Assembly: GCA_964387285.1 (NCBI GenBank)
Contig: CAYLWO010000012.1
Location: forward strand, 44,503-108,502
Length of the DNA stretch: 64,000 nucleotides
DNA from: Anaerohabitans sp964387285
GTDB taxonomy: Bacteria > Zhuqueibacterota > Zhuqueibacteria > Residuimicrobiales > Residuimicrobiaceae
Direction of reading: 5' to 3'
Program-made: the position numbers and the translations under genes
The notes under the pieces: model-generated
The model's database searches: none
The model's input: only the letters and a program-made list of their open reading frames with translations
What the model was told of the DNA's origin: nothing
Shown: one piece after another, positions 33,265 through 41,445 of the stretch
Layout: every line of letters starts with the position of its first letter
How positions within the stretch are numbered: position 1 is the first letter of the stretch

Positions 33265-35379
33265 TCAATACACGAGTTTCTCAATCCATGGTTTCAACGT
33301 CGCTTTGATATTTTCTGTTTGCACTAATGAAAGCTGCGGATTCCCCTTCATCGCTCCGCAAAAGATCAGGTCTGTTTCCCGGAGCGTCTTTTTCTCCGCA
33401 TCCAGCGGATTAACAACCAACGCCGGTATTTTTAGATCAACGAACAGATCCGGCAGATCATAATACTCGAGCACATTCGGCATAAACGCTTCCTGGGACC
33501 AGACATAAATTTTTGCTTCAACCAGGCTCATCAGCGTTGCCGGCGCCTGGATGGTAAATACGCCGGCCAGATCATGCTCCAGAGCTGCCACGTGTTGTGC
33601 AACAAGGCCGCCCTGACCATATCCACCCACGACAATTTTTTGTGGATCGATCTCCGGTCTTGATCGCAAATAGGCCAGCGCTGACAGACCATCGCGGATG
33701 CGCATGGCCGATATATGATCACCCAGCGCCGCTGAGACGTAGGAAATCCAGCGACTGCTGTGGCCCCAGGCGGCGATTTCATATGGCAGATCCGCTGGTT
33801 CTGTGTCGCCCCAACCGCGCAGGTCCACGGTCAACACCGAGGCCTGCTGTTGCTCGCCCTGTAAAAAATGAACCAGCTCGGCGACAAGTCCTTGTTGTCG
33901 TAATTCCGTCCAACGTCCACGGTCATCAAAAAATAATACCGCGCCGTTTCTACGATGTACCTGTACCGGGTAAAGTAACGTGGCCGGCAATTCAATTCCC
34001 GGCTCTGGCGTTAACATCAGCTCCTGCAGATAATGAAACCAAACCTGCGTCGCTACGCCGGCTCGACAGCCGGGCACCGCTATCGGTTGGTCCGAGCCGA
34101 TCATTGACCTGACTGCCCGTGCTAAATCTTTTCTCGTATGTTGTTTCCGCTGCTCTAACGCCAATTGTCTGTTAAGGGAATAGATATTGCCTTCGCGACG
34201 GGGATGGCAGAACAAAAGAGAATCCGGCAGTGGCCTGAATAGCGACGGATTCACATGCAACGTTCGCCTGATGGTTTTCCTGATCCAACGGTCCATCCAT
34301 TCTGTAAATTTAACCGCCATGGTCATGGTATAAGCATGACCGGCGGTGTCTGCATAACTGTTGAAGCGTTCTGCCTGACCGGCAACCTGATAAGCGGATG
34401 CTGTTTGCCGGGCGATCTCGTCGCTGTATGCCAGTTTGAAAACCTCGTCTTTTTCGCCATACATGAGCATGAGCGGGGTGGGGATGGCAGCGCAGAGCAG
34501 ACTGATGTCGTCGATGCCGTCTCTGAATCGGCCAAAGGCCAGGGTCTCGGTGCAGGGCGCATAGCCGTCGAGAACAGGATGTTGTATGGAAGGAAGCGCG
34601 CAACAGGCTGGTCCGGCTGCCTTGATGCGATCGTCCAGCAACATGCAATACATGGTGGTGTTGCCGCCGCCGCTGACTCCGGTCATGGCAAAACCGTGGC
34701 GACTGTCAATGTCAGGCCGGCTCTGCAGGTAATCCAGACAACGCAGGGCATCCATGACAAAATAGAGATTAGAGCTGGTCCCGGTCAGATAGCAACGAAC
34801 GCCGTCGATAAAATGATCGTTGCCGTCCTGCTTTTCCCCGGCCATGCCCGGCGGATCAAACAGCACGGCCGCATAACCCAGACTGCTGAAAATTTGCGCC
34901 GGTATTTGATAATTAACGCGTGTTTTTGAACTGTGGCCCACCGGGATCACCACAGCGGGCCAGGGCGGCGGAAAAATATTCTTTTTTGGCAAAAAGACGG
35001 ACGCATTTACATCCCAGCCAGGCAAGGAAGTAAAGAGCACATTTTCAATATCGCAAATGGATGTCTCATAGCGAGAAACCGGGCGAACGTTCAACGCGGA
35101 GCCCCTGGCGCCGAGAAACGCATCTCCTATTTGCATTTTAACGCTGTTGCGGATACGATCACGCCAGACTTGCCAATCATGTTTTTGGAAGGCACACAAG
35201 CGTTCTTGTTCGCTTTTTTCCAGCAAAGCACAACTGCGCTGTACCAGTGTAGAACGCACCATATTGCGTAAATCAACTGTAGCTGGAACAGGGCCAAGAG
35301 TGAACATGACCTGGGCTTGCGGATCAACGGCCCATACGTTCACAATAGCAAAGAGTTGCACGATAATGAATTTCTTCAT
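33265..35379 (-). CDS. Tandem alpha/beta-hydrolase (esterase) protein
   Basis: A 704-residue exported protein (signal MKKFIIVQLFAIVNVWA) with two alpha/beta-hydrolase domains. The first (about 90-380) resembles acetylxylan-esterase/dienelactone-hydrolase-like enzymes: VVIPVGHSSKTRVNYQI, then the nucleophile elbow GVSGGGNTTMY and a late DTAGHAYTM histidine. The second (about 440-700) keeps the fold (LTVDLRGWGDTE, DGLSALAYLRSRPEIDPQKI), but its elbow reads GGYGQGG, with glycine where the serine should be. The second domain is therefore probably not catalytic. With the downstream GH28-like gene it may deacetylate and cut plant polysaccharide. The ribosome site is weak. Confidence 0.82.
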   Translation of the reverse strand: MKKFIIVQLFAIVNVWAVDPQAQVMFTLGPVPATVDLRNMVRSTLVQRSCALLEKSEQERLCAFQKHDWQVWRDRIRNSVKMQIGDAFLGARGSALNVRPVSRYETSICDIENVLFTSLPGWDVNASVFLPKKNIFPPPWPAVVIPVGHSSKTRVNYQIPAQIFSSLGYAAVLFDPPGMAGEKQDGNDHFIDGVRCYLTGTSSNLYFVMDALRCLDYLQSRPDIDSRHGFAMTGVSGGGNTTMYCMLLDDRIKAAGPACCALPSIQHPVLDGYAPCTETLAFGRFRDGIDDISLLCAAIPTPLMLMYGEKDEVFKLAYSDEIARQTASAYQVAGQAERFNSYADTAGHAYTMTMAVKFTEWMDRWIRKTIRRTLHVNPSLFRPLPDSLLFCHPRREGNIYSLNRQLALEQRKQHTRKDLARAVRSMIGSDQPIAVPGCRAGVATQVWFHYLQELMLTPEPGIELPATLLYPVQVHRRNGAVLFFDDRGRWTELRQQGLVAELVHFLQGEQQQASVLTVDLRGWGDTEPADLPYEIAAWGHSSRWISYVSAALGDHISAMRIRDGLSALAYLRSRPEIDPQKIVVGGYGQGGLVAQHVAALEHDLAGVFTIQAPATLMSLVEAKIYVWSQEAFMPNVLEYYDLPDLFVDLKIPALVVNPLDAEKKTLRETDLIFCGAMKGNPQLSLVQTENIKATLKPWIEKLVY

Positions 35380-35443
35380 AAACAGTTCCGGATTATTTTT
35401 ACAGTGTTCGTATGACTTGTATTGCGCAAATTGTGTTTCAGAA

Positions 35444-35476
35444 GCAACCTTGCGAAGGTTTAAACCTTCGCAAGCT
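35444..35476. repeat. AACCTTGCGAAGGTT palindromic repeat, copy C
   Basis: GCAACCTTGCGAAGGTTT faces AAACCTTCGCAAGC, giving a hairpin of about 33 nt. The outer GAGCGAT arms are absent or eroded. Confidence 0.75.
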
Positions 35477-35609
35477 TAAGCACGAAACCTGGCTATAAAT
35501 TAACAATCCTGACCGTCTTTCAAAAGCTTTTTAATATATTATCAATCGAGTTTTGCGAAATAGAAAAATAAGTTGTTCGTTAAAATCTCGAATGCTATAT
35601 TGCAAAAAT

Positions 35610-35668
35610 GGAGCGATCTGTACTCGAAAAGCAACCTTGCGAAGGTCCTGTAATCGCTCAGCTCAGGA
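35610..35668. repeat. AACCTTGCGAAGGTT palindromic repeat, copy D
   Basis: GGAGCGATCTGTACTCGAAA, then GCAACCTTGCGAAGGT and a closing arm TAATCGCTC. The stretch GAGCGAT-TGTACTCGAAAA matches the reverse complement of the right half of the copy at 58133-58209, which ties the two together. Confidence 0.8.
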
Positions 35669-35698
35669 TTTCAGCCACATCCATATTCAAGGACTCTT

Positions 35699-36634
35699 AT
35701 GCCTATACCCATGATAGCAAAAGCTCATGCACTTGCTTTGCAGCAATATTCCGACTATGTGTCCGGGATTGCCTGCACGGATGAAGAAAAACAATTTATG
35801 CTCGACGAGTGTTTTTTAAGCAAAGTGCCCTCATTTTTTCTACACTATCCTGCTGTTTTCGCGCCAGCGTGTAATTATCAGGATGACGACGCGCTCCGAC
35901 GTTTCAATATCGCGACCTTTATGTACTATAAATATCTCATGCATGAGGATCATATCATCGATGAACCCCAATCCAGCGCCCGGGTAACCGTGCGCGATAT
36001 GCAAAACATGGTCATTCTGCTGGAGGAGAGCGTTAAACTGCTTGCCGGTTTGTTTCTGCCCGCGTCGCCGTTTTGGTCTGTCTGGTCGCCATGCCGACAG
36101 GAATATCTGTTCGCCATCCTGCACGATCACATGCCGATGGAGACGATGAATGATGACATGTACGAACGCATCGCCATCGGTAAAGCGGCCTTTGCACAGG
36201 CTGCCATAGACGGTGTTTTTTTGCTGGCTGACCGATTCGACGACCAGTTGCTCCGCTCGCAGTTGCATGCCAGCCATCGGCTTTTTACCATTGCCATGCA
36301 CATTGTTGACGATGTACGCGATCTGGCGCAAGACCTGGAGCATCCGCAATGCAATTTTGCCTTCATGGCCCTTGCCAGAGAATTTCAGAAATACGGACGT
36401 GAGACAAGTGATAAATCACCAGAGTATTTGCACAAGATGTTTTACGCCATGGGTATTGGTGAAAAAGTGCTTTTACGCGCTATCGACTATTATCAACAGG
36501 CATTGGAAAAAATTAGCGCAATGCCTCTGCCTTTATGGCAAACTATCCTCACGGAGCAGATTGAAGTTTGTCAGGAGCAGATTAGCGGTCTGAACGCCTA
36601 TCTGGCTGAACTGGAAACCCGCATCAATACATGA
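35699..36634 (+). CDS. Class I isoprenoid synthase-fold protein
   Basis: A 311-residue all-helical soluble protein. Two acidic motifs at the expected spacing suggest the class I isoprenoid synthase fold (prenyl transferase, squalene/phytoene synthase or terpene cyclase). The first is YLMHEDHIIDE (about residues 80-90), the second IVDDVRDLAQDLEH (about 202-215). In the family such aspartates bind the magnesium-diphosphate of the substrate. Overall similarity to any one enzyme is low, so the product cannot be named and a non-catalytic role is possible. The start at 35699 lacks a strong ribosome site. A tiny ORF and a strong terminator follow, with no other isoprenoid gene nearby. Confidence 0.55.
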   Translation: MPIPMIAKAHALALQQYSDYVSGIACTDEEKQFMLDECFLSKVPSFFLHYPAVFAPACNYQDDDALRRFNIATFMYYKYLMHEDHIIDEPQSSARVTVRDMQNMVILLEESVKLLAGLFLPASPFWSVWSPCRQEYLFAILHDHMPMETMNDDMYERIAIGKAAFAQAAIDGVFLLADRFDDQLLRSQLHASHRLFTIAMHIVDDVRDLAQDLEHPQCNFAFMALAREFQKYGRETSDKSPEYLHKMFYAMGIGEKVLLRAIDYYQQALEKISAMPLPLWQTILTEQIEVCQEQISGLNAYLAELETRINT

Positions 36635-36796
36635 CGCGGTCATTGTCAGTTTTTTGCGTAATAAAACCGTTGCCGGAGAATTTTTTTATTGCATGTCTTT
36701 AATTTTCTATGTATCATGCGCTGGTGAGAATCTGTGCTGCATTACTGGATTGAAAACAATTCATTTTTGAATGTGATCAAACTAGTTGGAGAGCCT

Positions 36797-36943
36797 ATGA
36801 AGGAAAAAGATCAACAAATGGAAAAATTTGAAAAGATGGCGCAATTGGTTGACGTTAAAGAAGTGGAAAAACGGTTCCTCGCAGCAGCCAGCTGGCGCTG
36901 TCTGGCGACTCCCTCTGCACCTTCTGCGAGAGGCTGGTTTTAG
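36797..36943 (+). CDS. Candidate 48-residue peptide
   Basis: The ATG at 36797 is preceded by GGAG (36788-36791) and opens a 48-codon frame ending at 36943, 29 bp before a strong terminator. The product has a charged, helical N-terminal half (MKEKDQQMEKFEKMAQLVDV) and a different C-terminal half with W, C, several A, S and P, ending GWF. This leader-plus-core look recalls ribosomally made peptide precursors. No modification enzyme is adjacent other than the isoprenoid-fold protein upstream. The evidence is position, ribosome site and terminator only; it may not be translated. Confidence 0.35.
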   Translation: MKEKDQQMEKFEKMAQLVDVKEVEKRFLAAASWRCLATPSAPSARGWF

Positions 36944-36972
36944 CACTGCAATTTTCTGGCTATCGACTTGCC

Positions 36973-37013
36973 AAAAAAAGCCCGTCATCGTGTTTTCATG
37001 ACGGGCTTTTTTT
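36973..37013. terminator. Strong bidirectional intrinsic terminator
   Basis: AAAAAAAGCCCGTCAT and ATGACGGGCTTTTTTT form a 9-bp GC-rich stem flanked by A and T runs on either side, so it can terminate transcription in both directions. It separates the isoprenoid-fold transcript from the end of the sigma-factor operon on the other strand. Confidence 0.9.
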
Positions 37014-37033
37014 ATTATCTAGGCAAGGGCTTA

Positions 37034-37050
37034 GAACCTTCGCAAGGTTC
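37034..37050. repeat. AACCTTCGCAAGGTT palindrome, partial copy E
   Basis: Only the core palindrome of the repeat family is present. It abuts the stop codon of the lipoprotein gene at 37049. Confidence 0.6.
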
Positions 37051-38041
37051 AAATTCTCGGCTTGCGCCACAAAGCAAACACCAATAAAAGTATTAATCCT
37101 AATCCCAATGCGCCACTGACCATAAACGCCCAGGTGTTGATAACGCGGCTCGTCGCCCACATTTCATAGTCCTGGAAGCGGAACTGCACCGCATCAATCT
37201 GCCAGGATACCTGCTGGTTCTGCACTTCAGTGCTGTTGGTGCTGATCAACAAGCCGGGCATTTGAATAATATTTTGATAACTGTTGCTTTCCATATCACC
37301 CATGAATTCTATTTTCTTTTCCATATCAACCATAAACGCATCTATAATGGGAGCCAGTTGCTGAACAGCCGGCGTCTGCAGAACCGTGCGGCAGGTAGCG
37401 ATGATTTCATCGGTCTCATGTTTTTGCGACGAATCCATCAAAGCTTTGAAAAGCGGTTCCTTGTATGCGGCAAAATGTTCTTTGCTCAAGTCGCCGATCG
37501 GCAGCCGCTCGCTGACATATGCAAAAAATTCTTCAAACAGCGCCCGCTCTTCCCATTGGTCCAATTTTTTATTGCTCTCTTCATCGGACTCTTTAGGTTT
37601 TTTTCGCACATCTTCCAGCGAGATAAAATCGGTTACCGGAATCCGCTTTAACTGATTATAGGCCTGCCAGGTTTCACGAAACGTCAGATAGGTGTAAAAC
37701 CAGCGAAATTTTTTGTCCAATTTTATTTGGCAATGAAAAGCTAAAACGCTGTCTCTTTGGGTCTGATAGAAATCATGCAACTCGGTTACAGAACTGAAAC
37801 GTTTCACAGCCTGGTACGCTTTTTTTGTCGAATCTTTAAAATGCCGGATAAATCCGGATTGCCAGGTCGAATCCTGTGGAATAGGATATGCGTTTTGCGG
37901 CACATGGCCACTGTCCGCCGTACAAGCGATGGTTCTTTGACATGAACCGTCAGGATATACGCGAGTCGTAACCTGAATGTCCTTGCAGGACATGAGCATG
38001 GCCAGGCCGCAAACGCTCAGCCAGATGAATTTATGTCTCAT
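37049..38041 (-). CDS. Lipoprotein in ECF sigma operon, C-terminal anchor
   Basis: A 330-residue product. The start at 38041 (AAAGGA site) gives a lipoprotein signal with lipobox LMSC (about residue 19), whereas the longer frame from 38074 lacks one. The body is soluble and charged (DVTTRVYPDGS-like N-terminus after the lipid, then helices with KKPKESDEESNKKLDQWEE). A single hydrophobic segment near the C-terminus (FMVSGALGLGLILLLVFALW) is followed by RKPRI, so both ends may be membrane-attached. No family recognised. It is the last gene of a three-gene operon behind an ECF sigma factor and its probable regulator, so it may be a target or sensor of that system. Confidence 0.65.
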   Translation of the reverse strand: MRHKFIWLSVCGLAMLMSCKDIQVTTRVYPDGSCQRTIACTADSGHVPQNAYPIPQDSTWQSGFIRHFKDSTKKAYQAVKRFSSVTELHDFYQTQRDSVLAFHCQIKLDKKFRWFYTYLTFRETWQAYNQLKRIPVTDFISLEDVRKKPKESDEESNKKLDQWEERALFEEFFAYVSERLPIGDLSKEHFAAYKEPLFKALMDSSQKHETDEIIATCRTVLQTPAVQQLAPIIDAFMVDMEKKIEFMGDMESNSYQNIIQMPGLLISTNSTEVQNQQVSWQIDAVQFRFQDYEMWATSRVINTWAFMVSGALGLGLILLLVFALWRKPRI

Positions 38042-38057
38042 ATAATTTATCCTTTCT

Positions 38058-38723
38058 TTATTGCATTCGGCCAAAAAACGGTTTGCCCGAGCCGACTTGA
38101 TTTCGATTTAATGAACGCATGACATCGGCCATTTCCATCTCGATATCTCCACAAAGTGCCAGCAATTGCAGTCTTGCCTGCGGGTTGTTGTTCAGAGCGC
38201 CGTACAAAAGCGCGCGCGTTTTAAAATTGTTGCGCAGACAAGTCTGCCATTTAATTTTTTGCTCCAAAACAGGAATTTTTTGCATGGCCGCTCTGGGCAA
38301 GGACTCAATTTGTTGCATGACCTGAAATGGTAACGGCTTGTGCAGCGGCTGCTGTGAGACCATCCTGATTTCCAAATCCTGTATCCGGCGCATATCCGTT
38401 ATCTCCAGCCCAAACCAACCGCACCACAGAACTGCCAGGAGCAACGCATAGGCCGTGCACCAGGCCGGCTGCAGCAATCGATTCAGAATGGGAACGTGTA
38501 CATTTTGCATGATGCGATACTGTAAATTTCTCGGCACGAAAACGACTGGTTCGCGAGCAATTTGCTGCTGTATTTTTTCATGCCACTGTTGCCATTGCTG
38601 TTCGATCTCTTGACAGCGGTTTTCAAAAGAACCGGCCGCCTGCCGCAGCTTGACCTCAGCTGGATCCCGTTCATCAGCACGAAATAAATAAGCAATTTTC
38701 TGCAGACGTTTGAATTTAAACAT
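38058..38723 (-). CDS. Membrane protein, probable sigma-factor regulator
   Basis: A 221-residue protein with a helical N-terminal cytosolic part (about 1-85, rich in Q and K), one membrane segment (about 88-105, WCTAYALLLAVLWCGWFGL) and a helical C-terminal domain. Its start overlaps the end of the ECF sigma gene by 8 bases, the usual place for an anti-sigma factor. No zinc-binding anti-sigma (HxxxCxxC) motif is seen, so this is a position-based proposal. The lipoprotein gene follows 16 bp downstream. Confidence 0.55.
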   Translation of the reverse strand: MFKFKRLQKIAYLFRADERDPAEVKLRQAAGSFENRCQEIEQQWQQWHEKIQQQIAREPVVFVPRNLQYRIMQNVHVPILNRLLQPAWCTAYALLLAVLWCGWFGLEITDMRRIQDLEIRMVSQQPLHKPLPFQVMQQIESLPRAAMQKIPVLEQKIKWQTCLRNNFKTRALLYGALNNNPQARLQLLALCGDIEMEMADVMRSLNRNQVGSGKPFFGRMQ

Positions 38724-39270
38724 GTTTCTCTCTTTTCAACAATTGATCGCGCAAAGATCGCCTGGCATAATAAAGATTTGATTTAATGCCGGCCATTGAT
38801 AAACCGGTTAATTCAACAATTTCGCTCATGGGCAGATTTTCCAGATCACGCAGCATGAACACAAGTTGCTGTTTGGCCGGCAACCGCCTGGCCAGGCCTT
38901 CCACAAGATGCAAAAATTCTGTTCCCTCCACTTCCGCTGCAGAAGAGACTGCCGATTCCGGTTCATGAATCGGCCACAGGCTAAAGACGGCTTGCCGCCG
39001 TTTTTGGGAACGCAGACGATCCCAGGCCATACGCGTAACGATCCGGTAAAGCCAGGTGGTGAATTTTTTCTCCGGATCAAATCGGTGAATATGACGCCAG
39101 ACCCGAATAAAAGCTTCCTGAACCACATCTGCAGCTTCGACTTCATCACCCAATAAACGATGCGCCAGTCGAAAAGCGTACTGCCGATGCTCTTCAACCA
39201 GCATTTGCAGGGCTATTTCATCACCTGCCTGACAGGCTTTAATTATTTGCTCAAGATTCACCGGTATCAT
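38716..39270 (-). CDS. ECF RNA polymerase sigma factor
   Basis: A 184-residue sigma-70-family extracytoplasmic-function factor. Region 2 reads LVEEHRQYAFRLAHRLLGD to AADVVQEAFIRVWRHIHRFD and TWLYRIVTRMAWDRLR; region 4 reads LPAKQQLVFMLRDLENLPMS and SMAGIKSNLYYARRSLRDQL. The start at 39270 is chosen because a sigma-70-type promoter lies at 39302-39330, so the longer frame (to 39399) would begin upstream of its own promoter. It heads an operon with an overlapping membrane protein and a lipoprotein, the layout of an envelope-stress or surface-signalling unit. Confidence 0.9.
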   Translation of the reverse strand: MIPVNLEQIIKACQAGDEIALQMLVEEHRQYAFRLAHRLLGDEVEAADVVQEAFIRVWRHIHRFDPEKKFTTWLYRIVTRMAWDRLRSQKRRQAVFSLWPIHEPESAVSSAAEVEGTEFLHLVEGLARRLPAKQQLVFMLRDLENLPMSEIVELTGLSMAGIKSNLYYARRSLRDQLLKREKHV

Positions 39271-39301
39271 TTCAATTGTTTTGTACTGTTGCCTTCTATG
39301 T

Positions 39302-39330
39302 ATGATACGCCGGAAAATGATAAAAGTCAA
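39302..39330 (-). promoter_or_regulatory. Promoter of the ECF sigma operon
   Basis: Minus-strand TTGACT (39325-39330), a 17-bp spacer and TATCAT (39302-39307). This predicts a start near 39295 and a leader of about 25 nt to the sigma gene. It resembles a housekeeping promoter rather than an ECF type, so strong autoregulation is not evident. Confidence 0.55.
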
Positions 39331-39479
39331 AATAGATTTGCAGAAATTGAACGAAAATTGTATTTTTGTATTACCCATCTCAATGAGCAGCAAAACCATT
39401 CGATTTTGCGCAAAACGTTCAAAAATGTCGGTTCCGGTATATCCGAGTTGGGGGATTTTCCGGCAGAGGAGTTTTGAAG

Positions 39480-40598
39480 ATGAAATCAGTGCATGGATTA
39501 ATTCTTTTATTTACGCTTTGTTTTATTCACTGCCAATCACCTGATAATAAAAAAGAGCTTTGGCAAAGCGGCACAGAAGGATATCACACCTATCGCATCC
39601 CGGCCCTGCTGGTTACCGCCGCAGGCAGCGTCTTGGCTTTTTGCGAGGGACGGAAAAACGGGCGCTCCGATACCGGCGATATCGATCTTTTATACAAACG
39701 TTCCACAGATAACGGCAAAACCTGGAGCGACCAGCAGATTGTTTTTGACGATTCGACCAACACCTGCGGCAATCCCTGCCCTATCCTGGACAGGGATACC
39801 GGCACAATCTGGTTGCTCATGACCTGGAACGACGGTCGCGACCGCGAATCAGCCATCGTCGATCAGACCAGCCGTGATTCGCGCCGTGTTTTTGTCTGCT
39901 CTTCCAATGACGACGGCTTGACCTGGACAAAACCACAAGAAATCACAACGGATGTAAAAAAACCGGATTGGACCTGGTATGCCACCGGGCCGGGTGCAGG
40001 CATTCAACTGGAAAAAAGCGCGCATCGGGGTCGCCTGGTCGCGCCCTGCGATCATATTGAAATCAAGGACAAAGCTTATTTCTCGCATGTTATTTTCAGC
40101 GACGATCATGGCCGCCATTGGCAATTAGGCGGCAACACGCCGCAACCCTATGTCAACGAATGTCAGGTTGCTGAACTGACCAACGGCGCTCTTTTGCTCA
40201 ATATGCGTAATTATAATCGGCTGCATAAACAGAGGCAAATTGCTTTTAGCCAGGACGCCGGCGCAACCTGGCAGGATCAGCGTTTTCAAACCGAGTTAAT
40301 CGAACCTCTTTGCCAGGCCTCGTTGCGTCGCTATTCCTGGCCGAAAGAAGGAAAAAGCGGTATTTTACTTTTCAGTAATCCGGCCTGTGATTCGGCGCGC
40401 ATCAACATGACATTAAAAGCGAGTCAGGACGAAGGTAAAACCTGGCCCCTTCATTTACAATTGCATGCGGGGCCGGCAGCCTATTCTGATCTGGCGGTCT
40501 TGGCTCATGGTGAAATCGCTTGTCTTTTCGAGGCAGGAAAAAAAAGTCCGTATGAAACCATCACACTGGTAAGAACAAATATAGCTCAATTGCAATAA
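39480..40598 (+). CDS. GH33-type exo-alpha-sialidase, lipoprotein
   Basis: A 372-residue exported enzyme that would release sialic acid or a related sugar from glycans. Signs are a lipoprotein signal (lipobox FIHC, about residue 18) and the YRIPALLVT motif that holds the first catalytic-triad arginine. A second arginine region is FCEGRKNGRSDTGDIDL. Five Asp-box repeats of the sialidase propeller are present: STDNGKTW, SNDDGLTW, SDDHGRHW, SQDAGATW and SQDEGKTW. ATG 39480 follows AGAGGAG with 8 bases. It is convergent with the ROK kinase and sugar permease genes, which suggests one amino-sugar or sialoside utilisation locus. No neuraminate lyase is in the window. Confidence 0.9.
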   Translation: MKSVHGLILLFTLCFIHCQSPDNKKELWQSGTEGYHTYRIPALLVTAAGSVLAFCEGRKNGRSDTGDIDLLYKRSTDNGKTWSDQQIVFDDSTNTCGNPCPILDRDTGTIWLLMTWNDGRDRESAIVDQTSRDSRRVFVCSSNDDGLTWTKPQEITTDVKKPDWTWYATGPGAGIQLEKSAHRGRLVAPCDHIEIKDKAYFSHVIFSDDHGRHWQLGGNTPQPYVNECQVAELTNGALLLNMRNYNRLHKQRQIAFSQDAGATWQDQRFQTELIEPLCQASLRRYSWPKEGKSGILLFSNPACDSARINMTLKASQDEGKTWPLHLQLHAGPAAYSDLAVLAHGEIACLFEAGKKSPYETITLVRTNIAQLQ

Positions 40599-40601
40599 TG
40601 G

Positions 40602-41444
40602 TTATTTCACGGCATCCAGATACAGGGCAGCAGCTCCCAGGATCGCTGATTGCGCCAATTCTGATTTTTCAATGCGCAAGTTCTTTAGCGAACGTGAATA
40701 CACAAATGACTGTAAGCCGTCCCACGTGGCTTTTTTAAAATAATCCCAGGAACCACTGACCGAGCCGCCCAACACAATAAATTGCGGATCCACCGAATAC
40801 AGAATGATCTTGATCGCTTCGGCCAAATGCCCACCGAATTCAGCAAAAACAGCCATTGCCTCCTCATCGCCTTTTGCCGCTGCCTGCGCCAGGCTCTCAC
40901 CGCTGCGATTATAACAACGTTGAAAAAACTGTCCGGAACAATAGTGCTCCAGGATTGAATCCCGATAGGAAAGCATGCCGAATTCACCGGCGCCGCAATT
41001 GGCGCCGTTATACAACTTTTCATTGATGATGAGACCGGCGCCCAGGCCGGTGCCGATAATCAGCCCCACACTGTCGCGAAATCCCTGCGTCTTGCCGAAA
41101 TATTTTTCGCCTACCGCAAAACAGTTGGCGTCGTTATTGAGGTAAACGGGTCGATGAAAGCGATCTTGCAGAATCGATCCCAACGCCACCTCCTGCCAGC
41201 TGGGAATATTTATTACGTCGTATGCTATGCCGCGTTCCGTATCCACCACACTGGGTACGCCGACGCCGATGCCCTCTACATCGTCCCGCATCACACGATC
41301 GATAACCGCCATGAGATCATGCAAAATCTCCTCTTGCGAACCACCTGGTTTCACCGGACCGCCAGCCGTTTCCCGGATGCCGGCATCCACGACCAAACCG
41401 GCGCGCATGTTGGTGCCGCCGAGATCAACACCAATGATCCGCAT
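40602..41444 (-). CDS. ROK-family sugar kinase
   Basis: A 280-residue ROK protein with the phosphate-binding start RIIGVDLGGTNMRAGLV, the NNDANCFAVGE active-site aspartate motif and the GTGLGAGLI loop. It probably phosphorylates glucose, ManNAc, GlcNAc or a similar hexose. The cysteine-rich zinc motif CxCGxxGCxE typical of glucokinases and NagK/NanK is replaced by AGEFGMLSYRDSILEHYCSG. Its start lies one base after the stop of the sugar permease, so the two are co-expressed and permease-imported sugar is the likely substrate. It lacks the helix-turn-helix of ROK repressors. Confidence 0.88.
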   Translation of the reverse strand: MRIIGVDLGGTNMRAGLVVDAGIRETAGGPVKPGGSQEEILHDLMAVIDRVMRDDVEGIGVGVPSVVDTERGIAYDVINIPSWQEVALGSILQDRFHRPVYLNNDANCFAVGEKYFGKTQGFRDSVGLIIGTGLGAGLIINEKLYNGANCGAGEFGMLSYRDSILEHYCSGQFFQRCYNRSGESLAQAAAKGDEEAMAVFAEFGGHLAEAIKIILYSVDPQFIVLGGSVSGSWDYFKKATWDGLQSFVYSRSLKNLRIEKSELAQSAILGAAALYLDAVK

Positions 41445-41445
41445 C

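Larger units (their letters stand above)
35380..35698. other. Intergenic region carrying two palindromic repeats
   Basis: This divergent gap holds two copies of the AACCTTGCGAAGGTT family (35444-35476 and 35610-35668) separated by an AT-rich stretch. The rest must contain the promoters for both flanking genes, though none is clear. Confidence 0.5.
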
